A DNA stretch of 58,750 bases from Deltaproteobacteria bacterium (lineage in GTDB: Bacteria > Myxococcota_A > Polyangia > HGW-17 > SLPX01). Positions 1 to 8,851 of the stretch are shown piece by piece (the first letter of the stretch is position 1; every line of letters begins with the position of its first letter). A program made the position numbers and the translations under genes. The notes under the pieces are model-generated. The model was not told the DNA's origin. It made no database searches and saw only the letters and a list, made by a program, of their open reading frames with translations. The stretch is taken from positions 1 to 58,750 of the forward strand of contig JAGGXR010000159.1 in the NCBI GenBank assembly GCA_021162935.1, given 5' to 3'.

Positions 1-441
1 GAGGCAGGAGCGTACTGGTTGCACCGGGCACGGCTGTACCGACGACAGCTCGACGAGAAGGTCTTCGGCACCCAGGCCGAAATCGCCCGGCATGAAGGGG
101 TGTCGCGAGCGCGGATGAGCCAGATCACGATGCTGCTTCGTCTCGACGAGAGGCTGCAGCAGGACGTGCTGGCAGGCAGCTACGGCATCATCGCCGACCG
201 GACGCTGCGGGAGATCGTTCGGCTGCGCAAGGCGAAGCGTCCCATGACCGCGCCGGCTTGCTTCGAGCAACTCGCCTCGGGCCACCTGAACATGGTGCTC
301 ACGGGCCCCGACGACCAACCCGCTTACATCGCCACCGAGCCCGACGCCGAGCAGCGCGACCTGCTCGAAAGGCTGCGCTTGTCGTACCTCGTCGACGAGG
401 CCGAGATTGCATCGCGCATCCAACCCCGCCCCGCCGCCTGA
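1..441 (+). CDS. Helix-turn-helix (ParB/KorB-like) protein, 5' end outside the window
   Basis: The reading frame is open from the first base of the window, so the N-terminus is probably missing; a TTG at 19 is only a possible internal start. The visible 140-plus residues contain a clear helix-turn-helix (TQAEIARHEGVSRARMSQIT) followed by a helical stretch, as in ParB/KorB-type DNA-binding domains and in small HTH proteins found beside site-specific recombinases. No ParB nuclease motif is visible in what remains. The next gene is on the opposite strand more than 250 bp away, so no operon partner can be seen. The function is inferred only as DNA binding. An origin from a mobile or plasmid-like region lying to the left of the window is possible but unproven. 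Confidence 0.6.
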   Translation, partial: EAGAYWLHRARLYRRQLDEKVFGTQAEIARHEGVSRARMSQITMLLRLDERLQQDVLAGSYGIIADRTLREIVRLRKAKRPMTAPACFEQLASGHLNMVLTGPDDQPAYIATEPDAEQRDLLERLRLSYLVDEAEIASRIQPRPAA

Positions 442-630
442 CACAGGCCGGGCCTCTTCCTCCTTCGGCCTCACACACGGCCGCCAAGGCGAAATTGTAT
501 CGACACGGTCGACTAAAACGCTGAAATTACAGCGAGTTCCGATCTGTGGTCAAGATGGGGTTATCACAGGGTACGACCGCGGCGGCCATACACCAGATTT
601 GACAATAGCTCCGAAGGAGGGAGCAGGGAG

Positions 631-659
631 CGAAGCCGGCTCGAAAAGGGTCGGCTTCG
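631..659. repeat. 8-bp inverted repeat in the HTH gene-rny intergenic region
   Basis: CGAAGCCG at 631-638 is perfectly complementary to CGGCTTCG at 652-659, with a 13-base loop. It lies 37 bp beyond the rny stop codon. Neither side has a convincing T-tract, so it is not a standard intrinsic terminator, although it could stabilise the 3' end of the rny transcript. Nothing else was recognised in 442-695. Confidence 0.4.
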
Positions 660-695
660 TGCTGGATGTGTTGGAAAGGGTTGGGGCTAAAAAGA

Positions 696-2258
696 TTATT
701 TCGCCACGTCGGTGTAGCGCGATTCCCGTAGGACGTGGACCCGGATCTGACCTGGATAGCTCAGTTCGTTTTCGATCTTTTCCGCGATCTCCCGAGCGAG
801 TAGGACCGACCGTTCGTCGGAGATCCTGTCGTTTGCAACCACGACCCGGACCTCACGTCCCGCCTGGATGGCGTAGGCCTTTTTGACGCCGTCAAAGCCC
901 TTACAGAGTTTTTCCAGCACGTCAATGCGGCGCACGAAGGATTCGAGCATATCCCGGCGGGCTCCAGGCCGGCGGGCGCTCAGGTTGTTCGCTGTTTGGA
1001 CCACGATGTCGAGCAGGGTCGCAGGTTCTGGGTTGCCGTGGTGTGTGGCGATGGCCTGGACCACGGCGGGAGACTCGCCGTGTTTCCGAGCGAGTTCTGC
1101 TCCGACTTGAGCGTGATCGCCCTCCACGTTTTGGTCGAGGGCTTTGCCGATGTCATGCAACAGACCGGCACGTCGGGCCTGTTTGACGCTGATGCCCAGC
1201 TCGGACGCCATCAACCCGGCCAAAAATCCAACCTCGGCCGAATGGCGCAACAGATTCTGTGCGTAGCTCGATCGGTACTTGAGCGTTCCGATGAGGCGGA
1301 TGAGCTCGGAGTCCATTTTGTGGATCCCGAGGTCGAAGACGACCTGCTCACCAGCTTCCTTGCATTGGGCCTGGATTTCGGATTCGCAATGTCCAACCAC
1401 ATCTTCGATCCGCGCTGGATGGATGCGGCCGTCGGCGACGAGTCTGGTCAATGCCAGGCGAGCCACTTCACGCCGGACCGGGTTGAAGCAGGAGAGTAGA
1501 ACGGCCTCCGGCGTGTCGTCGATGACCACATCGACGCCGGTCGCCGCCTCGAAGGTTCGAATGTTGCGTCCTTCTCGGCCGATGATTCGGCCCTTCATCT
1601 CGTCACTGGGCAGTTCCACCACGGAGACTGTCCGTTCCGCCACGTATTCACCTGCGTATCGCTGGATTGCGGTGGCGATCAGGGTCTTGGTTCGTGCGTC
1701 TGCTTCGGCTCGAGCCTCATCTTCGATCTTTTTGATCGTGGCGGCAGCCTCGGCCTTGGCTTCGTCGAGGAGCTGCGCATTGAGGCGTTCCAACGCCTGT
1801 TCGGCCGACAAACCTGCCAGTTCTTCGAGTTGCTGCCTGGCCTGTGAGAGCGCCCTGTCCGCGGACAGGGCCGCCGCCTCGGCGGTTTGTTCCTTTTGTT
1901 TGAGTGCCTTGGTCTGTTTGTCCAGGTCGGCTTCCCGTTGTCGGGCGGACGACTGCTGCTTCTTGAGTCGTTCTTCCCAGCGGGCCAAGTCTTTGCGTTG
2001 TTCTGCAAGCTCCTTTCTCATTGTGTCCAGTTCTTCGGACACTTTGGACCGAATTTTCTGGACCTTTTCTTTGGCCTCGATTTCAGCGGCCGCAAGGATG
2101 CGTTTCGCTTCCGCTTTCGCTTCGTTCAGGATGCCGGCTGGATCTTCGGTCTCATCTGGCTGTTGCTCGGAGGGGCGTACGGCGAACCACCAATATGCTC
2201 CTCCAAGACCAGCAGCGAGACCAACGATCGCGGCCAGCAGGATACCCCACGGACCCAT
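696..2258 (-). CDS. rny: Ribonuclease Y
   Basis: This 520-residue protein has the full RNase Y architecture: one N-terminal membrane helix (about residues 4-26), a long charged coiled coil (about 30-190), a KH RNA-binding domain with GRIIGREGRNIRTFE, and an HD metal-phosphohydrolase domain with LLHDIGKALD. RNase Y is a membrane-anchored endoribonuclease that starts mRNA decay. The ATG at 2258 was chosen because GGAGG lies 8 bases upstream and the membrane helix follows directly; an extension to 2288 is open but lacks a ribosome site. It lies downstream of zapA on the same strand but 537 bp away, so it may have its own promoter. Length is normal for the family (about 510-530). Confidence 0.96.
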   Translation of the reverse strand: MGPWGILLAAIVGLAAGLGGAYWWFAVRPSEQQPDETEDPAGILNEAKAEAKRILAAAEIEAKEKVQKIRSKVSEELDTMRKELAEQRKDLARWEERLKKQQSSARQREADLDKQTKALKQKEQTAEAAALSADRALSQARQQLEELAGLSAEQALERLNAQLLDEAKAEAAATIKKIEDEARAEADARTKTLIATAIQRYAGEYVAERTVSVVELPSDEMKGRIIGREGRNIRTFEAATGVDVVIDDTPEAVLLSCFNPVRREVARLALTRLVADGRIHPARIEDVVGHCESEIQAQCKEAGEQVVFDLGIHKMDSELIRLIGTLKYRSSYAQNLLRHSAEVGFLAGLMASELGISVKQARRAGLLHDIGKALDQNVEGDHAQVGAELARKHGESPAVVQAIATHHGNPEPATLLDIVVQTANNLSARRPGARRDMLESFVRRIDVLEKLCKGFDGVKKAYAIQAGREVRVVVANDRISDERSVLLAREIAEKIENELSYPGQIRVHVLRESRYTDVAK

Positions 2259-2795
2259 CGACGAGCCTCCTTTCCAACGATACACCACGCCACAGACATG
2301 GCACGACGGCTCATCCTGCCCTGCAGGTACTCTCAGGTATGTCGTTGAAACGCCGCGACCCTACAGGTGGCCACACACCATGCTGCGGATCGATGGGTTC
2401 CAGATGAATTCGCGGTTCAGCCGGATCTGGTCTGCTCAGTCGAATCGAGTTAGCCAGACATGGACGTTATTCCTGGCAACTTGTAGGTCCTCCCTGACCG
2501 CGAACCGTTGCATTCCAAGCAGCTCATATCAAATGGCCGCTTCTAGCTTTTTCCTGAGAATATATGTCGAACACCTGTTCTGTGCAGGTGGCGCACCGAT
2601 AAAAGTTCCCCCGCTACAGCCGTGTGGAGCAACCCTCTGAACCTGGATGGTTCCCATCCAAAGGGGGTGCCTTTAGGTCACTTTAGGCATTTTCGACGAG
2701 GGAAATGCACACCATGACTGAAAAAGCTCCCATTTTCGAGGCGTTGGTTCGGAATGCGTCAACTCCATCACGAACCGAGCAGGGGAATATGTTTG
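2259..2795. other. 537-bp zapA-rny intergenic region with small hairpins, no gene seen
   Basis: No coding frame here looks real. Visible structures are a 7-bp hairpin with a 3-base loop at 2644-2660 (TGGATGG / CCATCCA), a 6-bp hairpin at 2572-2590 (CACCTG / CAGGTG), and a direct repeat CTTTAGG at 2671 and 2681. A long 5' leader for rny or a small RNA is possible because the gap is unusually long for this compact neighbourhood. The space next to zapA is a common site for 6S RNA in other bacteria, but no 6S-like closing stem was found here, and a better candidate lies at 27850. Confidence 0.4.
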
Positions 2796-3185
2796 TCACT
2801 GTTTCCTTTTTGGTTTTTCGATCACCTCGTTTTGTACCAACTGTGCATCAATGATATCTAAGATCCTGTTTGATTTCAAGCGAATATTTTTCTTGAGGGC
2901 GTTTGTGGCGGCACGTTCTTTGAAGAGTTCGTCGGCGATACGAAGTGCCGTCAGGAGGCTGATCTTCTGGGGGGACCCTGGCCGTGACGGGGCGGACAAT
3001 GCATCGTACTGTTCGTCGACGAAAGCCGCGAGTTGGTGGAGGTAGGCGGGGTCCGCGTCGGTCTTGATCGCATAGCGTTGACCGGCGATATAGAGGACGA
3101 CTGTGTGTCTTCGTGCCACCGGACTCCTGCCGTTGTTGTGCCGTCCCTCGTCTTGAGGGGGCGCGCTGGTTTCTGCTGCGACCAT
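2796..3185 (-). CDS. zapA: Cell division protein ZapA
   Basis: This 129-residue protein has an N-terminal tail of about 25 polar residues, then the ZapA globular domain starting at VVLYIAGQRYAIKTDADPAY, with the typical Y-L-x-x-L-A-x-x-V-D-E element and a C-terminal helix for coiled-coil tetramerisation. ZapA bundles FtsZ protofilaments at mid-cell. The ATG at 3185 is preceded by AAGG about 5 bases upstream and by a strong promoter at 3205-3234. It is the first gene of a leftward unit with rny downstream. Length is slightly above the usual 100-110 residues because of the N-terminal tail. Confidence 0.9.
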   Translation of the reverse strand: MVAAETSAPPQDEGRHNNGRSPVARRHTVVLYIAGQRYAIKTDADPAYLHQLAAFVDEQYDALSAPSRPGSPQKISLLTALRIADELFKERAATNALKKNIRLKSNRILDIIDAQLVQNEVIEKPKRKQ

Positions 3186-3204
3186 CTGCCTTCAGCGAAG
3201 ATTG

Positions 3205-3234
3205 ATTAAAGCATCTTCCCATTTTGCCTGTCAA
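3205..3234 (-). promoter_or_regulatory. Sigma70-type promoter for zapA
   Basis: On the minus strand a perfect TTGACA (3229-3234) is followed, after an 18-base spacer, by TTTAAT (3205-3210), a 5/6 match to the -10 consensus. Transcription would start near 3198, giving a leader of about 13 bases before the zapA ATG. It is one of the best-matching promoters in the window. Confidence 0.75.
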
Positions 3235-3288
3235 GCAGGGCGCGTGCCTTTGTCTATGGCTCCGGCTACCACAGGGACAGACGGCGCG

Positions 3289-5205
3289 TCATGGTTCCAG
3301 GATGCTGCCCCGTCTGCCGACGGTTCGACGCCGGATGAGCAGCAGCAGTCCCAGCAGGCCGAGGAGCCAGGCGCCCCCCATGTCTTTTTGGGAGCGACAT
3401 CCGCATCCTGTGTCCCGTTCAGCCCCCGACGTTGGGCCACCGTCGCCGTTTGTGGACTGGGCGTCGCCTTCGACCGAGCCGTCTGAGATGAGTCCGGAGT
3501 CGGACGCCTGGCCGTCGGATGTCCCGCCGTCGAACGAGATCGATCCGTCCCCGTCGACTCCACCGTCGGGTTTTGGGTTTTCTGCGCCCCATTCATAGGC
3601 GCCCACGTCGGGATAGGAGTCGCGCGCCGGGCCGTCGAATGCCAATGGGGCGCTCAAGGTGGGGTGGCCGTGGTCCACCATGGCCACATGGCCATTTATC
3701 GATGACAGATCGAAGGTCGGACCGGCTGGGTTTGCATAGCCTGGGTCGGCCTCCTGTGAGGCGGAGCCGAACCCAGACGCCGCCTGCCAGGCGCTCAACG
3801 GATTGGGATTCGTACCGATGCCGTTCACCCACTCTCCGTTGGATGCATTCGGGAACCAGCATACATTGTTGTCCACGGCTTGGTAGTCGGTCGTAGCGAG
3901 GTCGAGGGCGAAGCAGTTCCAGGTTCCGGTCCCCGCGTATGCGATTGCATTGGACACCACGAGATGGTCGTTGCCTTCACCGCCCACCCGGATTCCGGTG
4001 CCGCCCCGGCCCGACACATAGATCGAGTTGTTGCGGACGTCCACGTTGGTTTCGGGCAGGTCGTTGCTGTCGGTTCGCGCCTTGCTGGGAGCCGCGATGG
4101 CTCGGAAGTTGAAGTCCTGCTCCTGGACGATGACGTTGTTTTCGATGACGCAGTTTTGGCAGGAAGATACGCCGATTCCCAGGTTGCCCACGTTGATGAC
4201 CGTGTTCGAGCGGATCGCCACGTTTGTGAAGCCTTCGGCTTCGTCCTGATACCCTGGGTCCACCGCGATGCCCCAGCAGCCCTGGTTGGCGCCGCCGACA
4301 TCCTCCCACACCCTGTTGCCTTCGATGACGAGGTCGTCGTGCTCGCCATGCACCACGAGGGACGTGGCGGTGCAGCTCCCCGTGGGTTCCCAGGCCGAGT
4401 GGTACAATTCGTTGTTCAGGATGCGTGAACCCGATGTATGGGCTGCAGCCCCACTGTAGTAGATGTTGTGGTCGAAGGTGGCTCTCGTACCGTTGTTTTC
4501 GAAGACGTTTCCTTCGATGATCGTTTCGTTTCCCGATCCGAGAAAGCCCTGCGAATGGCTGTTGACGATTGTCGAGTTCCGCAGGGTGAGTCGATCGTTT
4601 TGCCCGTCACACTTGGGGTCGCTGGAGCAGGGGTTCGATCCTGCCAGGTGCACGCCGATGCCGAAGCCGTCGATGACCAGATGATCGAGGAGTACGTCGT
4701 CGATGTCGTTGTAGAGAAAGAAGCCCCATCGATGCGTTTGATCGCAGACCGTGCAGCGAAGCTCCAGGTTGCGGAACACGTACCCTTCTTCGTGGTCCGC
4801 GTTCCCTCCGTCTTCGAGCGAAAATGCGTTCTGGTCCGACCGGACCCAGACGATGGGCATAGCCTCGTCACCCGACGCCCAGGGAGGCGTGTAGTCATCC
4901 ACCACGCAAGGGTTGGCGGCCCGGCAGGCTGCGTTTACCCACCGTGCTCCCTGTGTTGCCTCGAGGGCGCCCCCTCGGCAGAAGTGGATCGCATCCCCCG
5001 CCGCCAGGGTTGCGAATGCCAGGCGAGCCTTGTTGTAGCTCTGCCATGGAGTGGCTGGTGCGGTACCGTTCGCCGAGTCGTTTCCTGGTTGGCAGTCGCT
5101 ATCGGAATTCGTGTCGCAATCGCAGACATAGTAGTCTGCAGCAAAGGCTGATCTGGTGCTGGTCAGGATCAGGAGAAGAATCATTGTACAAAAAGATCTG
5201 CGCAT
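3289..5205 (-). CDS. Secreted right-handed beta-helix protein with MYXO-CTERM-like tail
   Basis: This 638-residue protein starts with a signal peptide ending near TRSAFA. The body (about residues 90-500) is a ladder of parallel beta-helix (PbH1) strands rich in N-N-V-I, I-E-G-N and L-R-N-S turns, the fold used by polysaccharide lyases and adhesins. A Gly/Asp/Ser-rich linker (about 530-600) leads to a C-terminus with Cys-Gly-Cys, a Leu-rich helix and Arg residues, the MYXO-CTERM type of surface-anchoring signal handled by myxosortase. The ATG at 5205 is used because GAGGAG lies 8 bases upstream; a GTG at 5214 would overlap that ribosome site. Catalytic activity cannot be inferred. A copy of the 132-bp repeat lies 60 bp upstream. 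Confidence 0.85.
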   Translation of the reverse strand: MRRSFCTMILLLILTSTRSAFAADYYVCDCDTNSDSDCQPGNDSANGTAPATPWQSYNKARLAFATLAAGDAIHFCRGGALEATQGARWVNAACRAANPCVVDDYTPPWASGDEAMPIVWVRSDQNAFSLEDGGNADHEEGYVFRNLELRCTVCDQTHRWGFFLYNDIDDVLLDHLVIDGFGIGVHLAGSNPCSSDPKCDGQNDRLTLRNSTIVNSHSQGFLGSGNETIIEGNVFENNGTRATFDHNIYYSGAAAHTSGSRILNNELYHSAWEPTGSCTATSLVVHGEHDDLVIEGNRVWEDVGGANQGCWGIAVDPGYQDEAEGFTNVAIRSNTVINVGNLGIGVSSCQNCVIENNVIVQEQDFNFRAIAAPSKARTDSNDLPETNVDVRNNSIYVSGRGGTGIRVGGEGNDHLVVSNAIAYAGTGTWNCFALDLATTDYQAVDNNVCWFPNASNGEWVNGIGTNPNPLSAWQAASGFGSASQEADPGYANPAGPTFDLSSINGHVAMVDHGHPTLSAPLAFDGPARDSYPDVGAYEWGAENPKPDGGVDGDGSISFDGGTSDGQASDSGLISDGSVEGDAQSTNGDGGPTSGAERDTGCGCRSQKDMGGAWLLGLLGLLLLIRRRTVGRRGSILEP

Positions 5206-5266
5206 GGTGGGCACTCCTCGTCGATTTGGATTCGTGGGGCCGATCCAATCCAGAAGATACGAATGA

Positions 5267-5398
5267 TTTTGATGACGAGGCCTCGGTCATCGTTTCGGGG
5301 ACAAATTCATCATGGTGGGCCACGCGGCTTCGTGTCAAGGAGTTGTTGACTGGCTAGCCGCGGGGCTTTTTGGTGCAGTTCCGAAGCGGCCCATCCGG
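5267..5398. repeat. 132-bp dispersed direct repeat, copy 1
   Basis: This segment matches 8551-8682 over 132 bp without gaps, with about 11 mismatches (about 92% identity by eye). It contains a near-perfect dyad at 5271-5291 (GATGAC, GAGGCCTC, GTCATC). Read leftwards it also contains TTGACA (5333-5338), an 18-base spacer and CATGAT (5309-5314), a plausible promoter for the beta-helix gene. Read rightwards it merges into a transposase-like remnant. It is therefore either a duplicated promoter-operator segment or the end of a decayed mobile element. Confidence 0.85.
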
Positions 5399-5647
5399 AT
5401 GATTGGCTGGAGCGACAAGCAGAGATCGACGAGTCGTCAGCGGTGGTTGCGTTCTTCAGAGAGCCCGGAAGGTCTGGCATTCCTGCATCGCGTGGTGCTC
5501 GCTGCGCAGTTCGTGATCACGCTCATGGGCGTCGGCGGGATCCGCATTGTCTGCAAGTTCCTCGAACTCAGATGCCTGAGCCTCGAGCCGCCAACAGGCC
5601 ACATCGAAGGACCTCCCTTTCGATTCCGTGAACGCCGGTCGAAGTGA
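5312..5647 (+). pseudogene. Transposase-like (DUF6399-type) remnant
   Basis: An open frame of 111 codons contains SPEGLAFLHRVVLAAQFV followed by G-V-G-G-I-R-I-V-C-K-F-L-E-L-R, which resembles, from memory, the conserved helical core of DUF6399/transposase-type proteins. It has no ribosome site, begins inside the 132-bp repeat and ends abruptly where the rest of such a protein should continue, so it is read as a decayed fragment rather than a gene. Nothing else was recognised in the 457-bp gap 5206-5662. Family assignment is by pattern only and could be wrong. Confidence 0.4.
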
Positions 5648-5662
5648 CAGACCAAGAAAAAA

Positions 5663-8260
5663 CTACAAAGCCTCTCGAACCGCCTGGTCCCCATCCACCT
5701 TCAACAGGAAGATGTGTGACCGGGAGTTGATCCCCCAAATCCTCTCCTGCGCGTCGATCACCAGGCCCAGGCTCACGTTGTAGACGCCGTGGGAGTCCTT
5801 CTGGCCGCCGAACTCGTAGCCGTACCACTTGTTTTCCCCGACATCGAGCACGGGGGTCAGCAGGGTCCCATCCCCCCGGTCGAAGGCAGTCCCGAGCACC
5901 AGCAGATTCAGACTCGGGAGGTAGACGGCTTCCCGAAGGAAATCGACATTCTCGGCGGCAAGCCGATTCATCCCCTCTGGGCTGGCTGTCGCCACCACAC
6001 CTCCGGCCCTGTCATAGATCCAGACCTGCCCCGAGTTCCCATTGACCGCCGACAGGAGCATGAGCCTGTCCGTCGTAGAATCGTACACCAAGGCGTTTCT
6101 GTCTGCACTCATGGCAGGAAGCTCGTCTCCTGTGACGGTGACCGGATCGAACCCCTTGGTGACGGGATCCAGATCCCACAGCCCGTCCGGGGTCCAGGCG
6201 GAAACTCCGTCATTGGTCGCACACAGAACGGTCACGTACATGTTGCCCCCGCCGTCCGTGCTTCCGCGCTCGGACTCGAAATCATGCAGGTCGGGGTCGT
6301 ATATGTACACTACTGGCTCCTTCCAAAGCACCATGCGGTCGAGCACCGCAGAAAACGTGTAGGTCTTGTAGGAATGCCCGGACATGAACGGCCGTCCCTC
6401 AAAGGTCCATTGCCCGGGGACCAGCCCGTTGGTGTACTCGAAATTGAGCGGCATCTCCGGCGGGTAGTACAGGTGGAACCGGTTTTCTGCGATGTCGTAT
6501 TCGAGCACATCCGTTCCACCATGGGCAACGTGCCCTCCGGACCAGCGAAAGATGACCCCTCGCACCGGATCGACGGCAGCCGTCCCCCAGTCCCGGTTCA
6601 TGCCGGGGCGGTTCGGAACATCGATCTCGGTCCATTGATTTTCCGGAACGGAATCGAGCAATGCGGCGTGCGCCCCCTCGTCCACCGCCGGCCACCCCTG
6701 TTCGTACCAATCCGGACTGTAGGGACCGGTACGGGTTTCCTCGCTGTCGGGCATTACCCCATAGGTCGATGTGCCCCCCTGGTCGGTCACGGAAGGGTCG
6801 ATCCTGATGGCCCAGGTTTCACAGTCTTTCTGTTCGGGCCCATACCCCTTCTTGACATGGACCACCACCACGTCACCGGGCCCCACGGCCGCAGACCAGG
6901 CCAGGTTCCGTTTGGCCTGCATGGCGGGTTGGACATCCGTCTCATCGAAATGCTTGACCAGATCCCATCTGGGGCCCGTCCAGTCGAAACGCCAGATTTC
7001 CCAAGGCTTCATCGAGTAATGGGAGGCCGTGTAGTCCGTGCTCGATGCATACCCGAATCCGCCAATGAGAACGAGCCTGCGGCTTTGCGGCAAAAAGAGC
7101 AGCTTCGCCCCGCCCCTTGGACTGGGAGACCGCTGGGGCGAAAAGTGCTGCCACGTCTGTGTTCCCGCATCGAAAGACCAGGTGTCGGACAAAAGGCGGT
7201 CCAGGTGGTCCCCTCCGAACAACAGATAGGCATGACGATCTGGATCCATGGCCAGGGCAGGCAAAGCCCGCTCGGCCGGCGCCGCGCCCTCGACACTGGC
7301 CCAGGCATCCGAATCGGGATCGTAGAGCCATGTCCCGGGCCCTCCGTCATCGTCGAGCACATTGCCTCCTCCGAAGAGCAAAACCTGGTCGCTGCTCGAA
7401 TCTGCGGCCATGGCCCCCCACAACAGCCTGGGCCGGTCCACCCCTCCCGCAGGATCCTCGCTGGGATCGTGCATCGTCCAGGTGCGCGCAGACAGGTCGT
7501 AGGAAAAAGTCCGGTTGTAGAGATAGAACAGCACCCTGTTCGAGTTGGGCAACAGCGCGTACTGGCGATAGGCCAAAATCGTGGGGGACACGCCCCAGTT
7601 CGGCCTGACGTTCCCCTCCTCGTCTTCGAACACGAATCGCTCGGTCCCGAATCCAGGCGCCTGCGACGCTCCCTCCTCGGGCCCCCAGTCCTTGCCATCC
7701 GGGAAACGATTCTTCCAGGTCCCCTCGGACAGGACCAAGGACTGCACATCATAGGGCCTGGGTGTCACGCTCGCCGGAATGAGCCCGCCGACGAGCACGT
7801 ACTCGCCGGTCTGCCCAAAATGCACCAATGCCGGTGATTCCCTCGGCCCCACGTCCCCCGTGCTCAGCAAGACCCACTCGTTGGCCGGTAGGTTCACCCC
7901 GCAAGGCCCCTCGGCCTCCGGGATACACTCGCCCAGGCACAGCTCGTACCCTTGGTCACACTCAATCCCGCAGACCAGCCCGTCACAGGTCGCCGAGCCA
8001 TGCTCGGGATCGGGACAGGGCACGCACCTGTCCCCGCAATGCTCCACCGAGTCGTTCGACACACATTGGCCCTCACAACGATGCTCCCCCTTGTTGCAAG
8101 GAGGAGCCGCGTCGACCTCCTGTCCCCCATCGCCCGGTGCTCCGTCCACCACCCCGGCATCCAAGGAAGCATCTCCCCTGGGCCCGTCGTCATCCGAACA
8201 GCCCATCAGCACCATTGCCAGCATCACCACAGAAGCGAAAAAAACAGATCTTCTGAACAT
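5663..8260 (-). CDS. Kelch-repeat lipoprotein
   Basis: This 865-residue protein begins with a lipoprotein signal whose lipobox L-M-G-C places the acylated Cys at residue 21. An Asp/Gly-rich linker follows, then a Cys-rich segment (about 55-115) with C-N-K-G-E-H-R-C and C-D-Q-G-Y-E-L-C spacing, then a long array of kelch blades (about 130-860) with repeated L-F-G-G, W-x-Y-D and D-x-W motifs such as DQVLLFGGG and WSFDAGTQTW. It is probably an outer-surface beta-propeller for binding; no catalytic residues stand out. The ATG at 8260 has GGGAGG 9 bases upstream; an extension to 8287 has none. It lies between the two copies of the 132-bp repeat. Confidence 0.88.
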   Translation of the reverse strand: MFRRSVFFASVVMLAMVLMGCSDDDGPRGDASLDAGVVDGAPGDGGQEVDAAPPCNKGEHRCEGQCVSNDSVEHCGDRCVPCPDPEHGSATCDGLVCGIECDQGYELCLGECIPEAEGPCGVNLPANEWVLLSTGDVGPRESPALVHFGQTGEYVLVGGLIPASVTPRPYDVQSLVLSEGTWKNRFPDGKDWGPEEGASQAPGFGTERFVFEDEEGNVRPNWGVSPTILAYRQYALLPNSNRVLFYLYNRTFSYDLSARTWTMHDPSEDPAGGVDRPRLLWGAMAADSSSDQVLLFGGGNVLDDDGGPGTWLYDPDSDAWASVEGAAPAERALPALAMDPDRHAYLLFGGDHLDRLLSDTWSFDAGTQTWQHFSPQRSPSPRGGAKLLFLPQSRRLVLIGGFGYASSTDYTASHYSMKPWEIWRFDWTGPRWDLVKHFDETDVQPAMQAKRNLAWSAAVGPGDVVVVHVKKGYGPEQKDCETWAIRIDPSVTDQGGTSTYGVMPDSEETRTGPYSPDWYEQGWPAVDEGAHAALLDSVPENQWTEIDVPNRPGMNRDWGTAAVDPVRGVIFRWSGGHVAHGGTDVLEYDIAENRFHLYYPPEMPLNFEYTNGLVPGQWTFEGRPFMSGHSYKTYTFSAVLDRMVLWKEPVVYIYDPDLHDFESERGSTDGGGNMYVTVLCATNDGVSAWTPDGLWDLDPVTKGFDPVTVTGDELPAMSADRNALVYDSTTDRLMLLSAVNGNSGQVWIYDRAGGVVATASPEGMNRLAAENVDFLREAVYLPSLNLLVLGTAFDRGDGTLLTPVLDVGENKWYGYEFGGQKDSHGVYNVSLGLVIDAQERIWGINSRSHIFLLKVDGDQAVREAL

Positions 8261-8851
8261 GTCACATTCCTCCCGCGTTCCGCGCACGGCAGTGGCTGAT
8301 TTCTCCGTCTCCCTGCCCTTCCGCTGACCGCTTCCGCTTCCCGTTTTCCGTGTTCTGTTGCGGCCTCCGTGCAGGGCCTATTTCCCCGGGAGGCTGCGCA
8401 AAAACGGCCCGTACCTTCCGTTCACCTTGTCAGGATTTCCCCGACGTGACGTCCACGTTACTTGGCTTGGGCTCGTGATTGGTGTCGTCGTAGTGGTTCC
8501 ATCTCCAACGCGAATCCGATCGTATCATGCCGTTCCTCTCGTTCCACTGTTTTTAATGACGAGGCCTCGGTCATCGTTTCGTCGACAAATTTATCATGGA
8601 AGGCCACGCAGCTTCGTGTCAAGGAGTTGTTGTCTGGCTAGCCGCGGGGCTTTTTGGTGCAGTTCCACAGCCGCCCATCCGGGGGCTCATGGAGCCTCGG
8701 TCGTGGCCTTTGTCCGCGGTGAAGCTTGACGGCTCCGGTCATTTTGCTAGCCTAAAAAGATAGAATAACCAATGGTGGAGCGGCGGTTTGGACGTACCTT
8801 ACGGGGATACCAGTGGAGATTGGTCGCATCAGCCAAGGAGGGATGATCGAG
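8261..8851. other. 591-bp intergenic region holding repeat copy 2
   Basis: No convincing gene is present. The region holds repeat copy 2 (8551-8682) and the diverging 5' ends of the kelch gene (-) and the small secreted protein (+). Outside the repeat no clear promoter, hairpin or further fragment of the transposase-like remnant was recognised. Confidence 0.4.
8551..8682. repeat. 132-bp dispersed direct repeat, copy 2
   Basis: This is the partner of 5267-5398. The dyad is kept at 8555-8575, and the leftward TTGACA (8617-8622), 18-base spacer and CATGAT (8593-8598) are all conserved, placing a possible promoter about 330 bp upstream of the kelch gene. Unlike copy 1, it is not followed by the transposase-like frame. 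Confidence 0.85.

Noticed and set aside
1279-2640. 453-codon rightward frame opposite rny
   Set aside because: It is low-complexity Ser/Arg-rich sequence mirroring the RNase Y coiled coil.
2560-2700. Possible TPP-type riboswitch or 6S RNA upstream of rny
   Set aside because: A few words resemble TPP elements, but the CTGAGA core and correct stem order are missing, and no 6S-like closing stem could be drawn.
5789-7837. 682-codon rightward frame inside the kelch gene
   Set aside because: It is antisense to a protein with a clear lipoprotein signal and kelch repeats, with no ribosome site or recognised domain.
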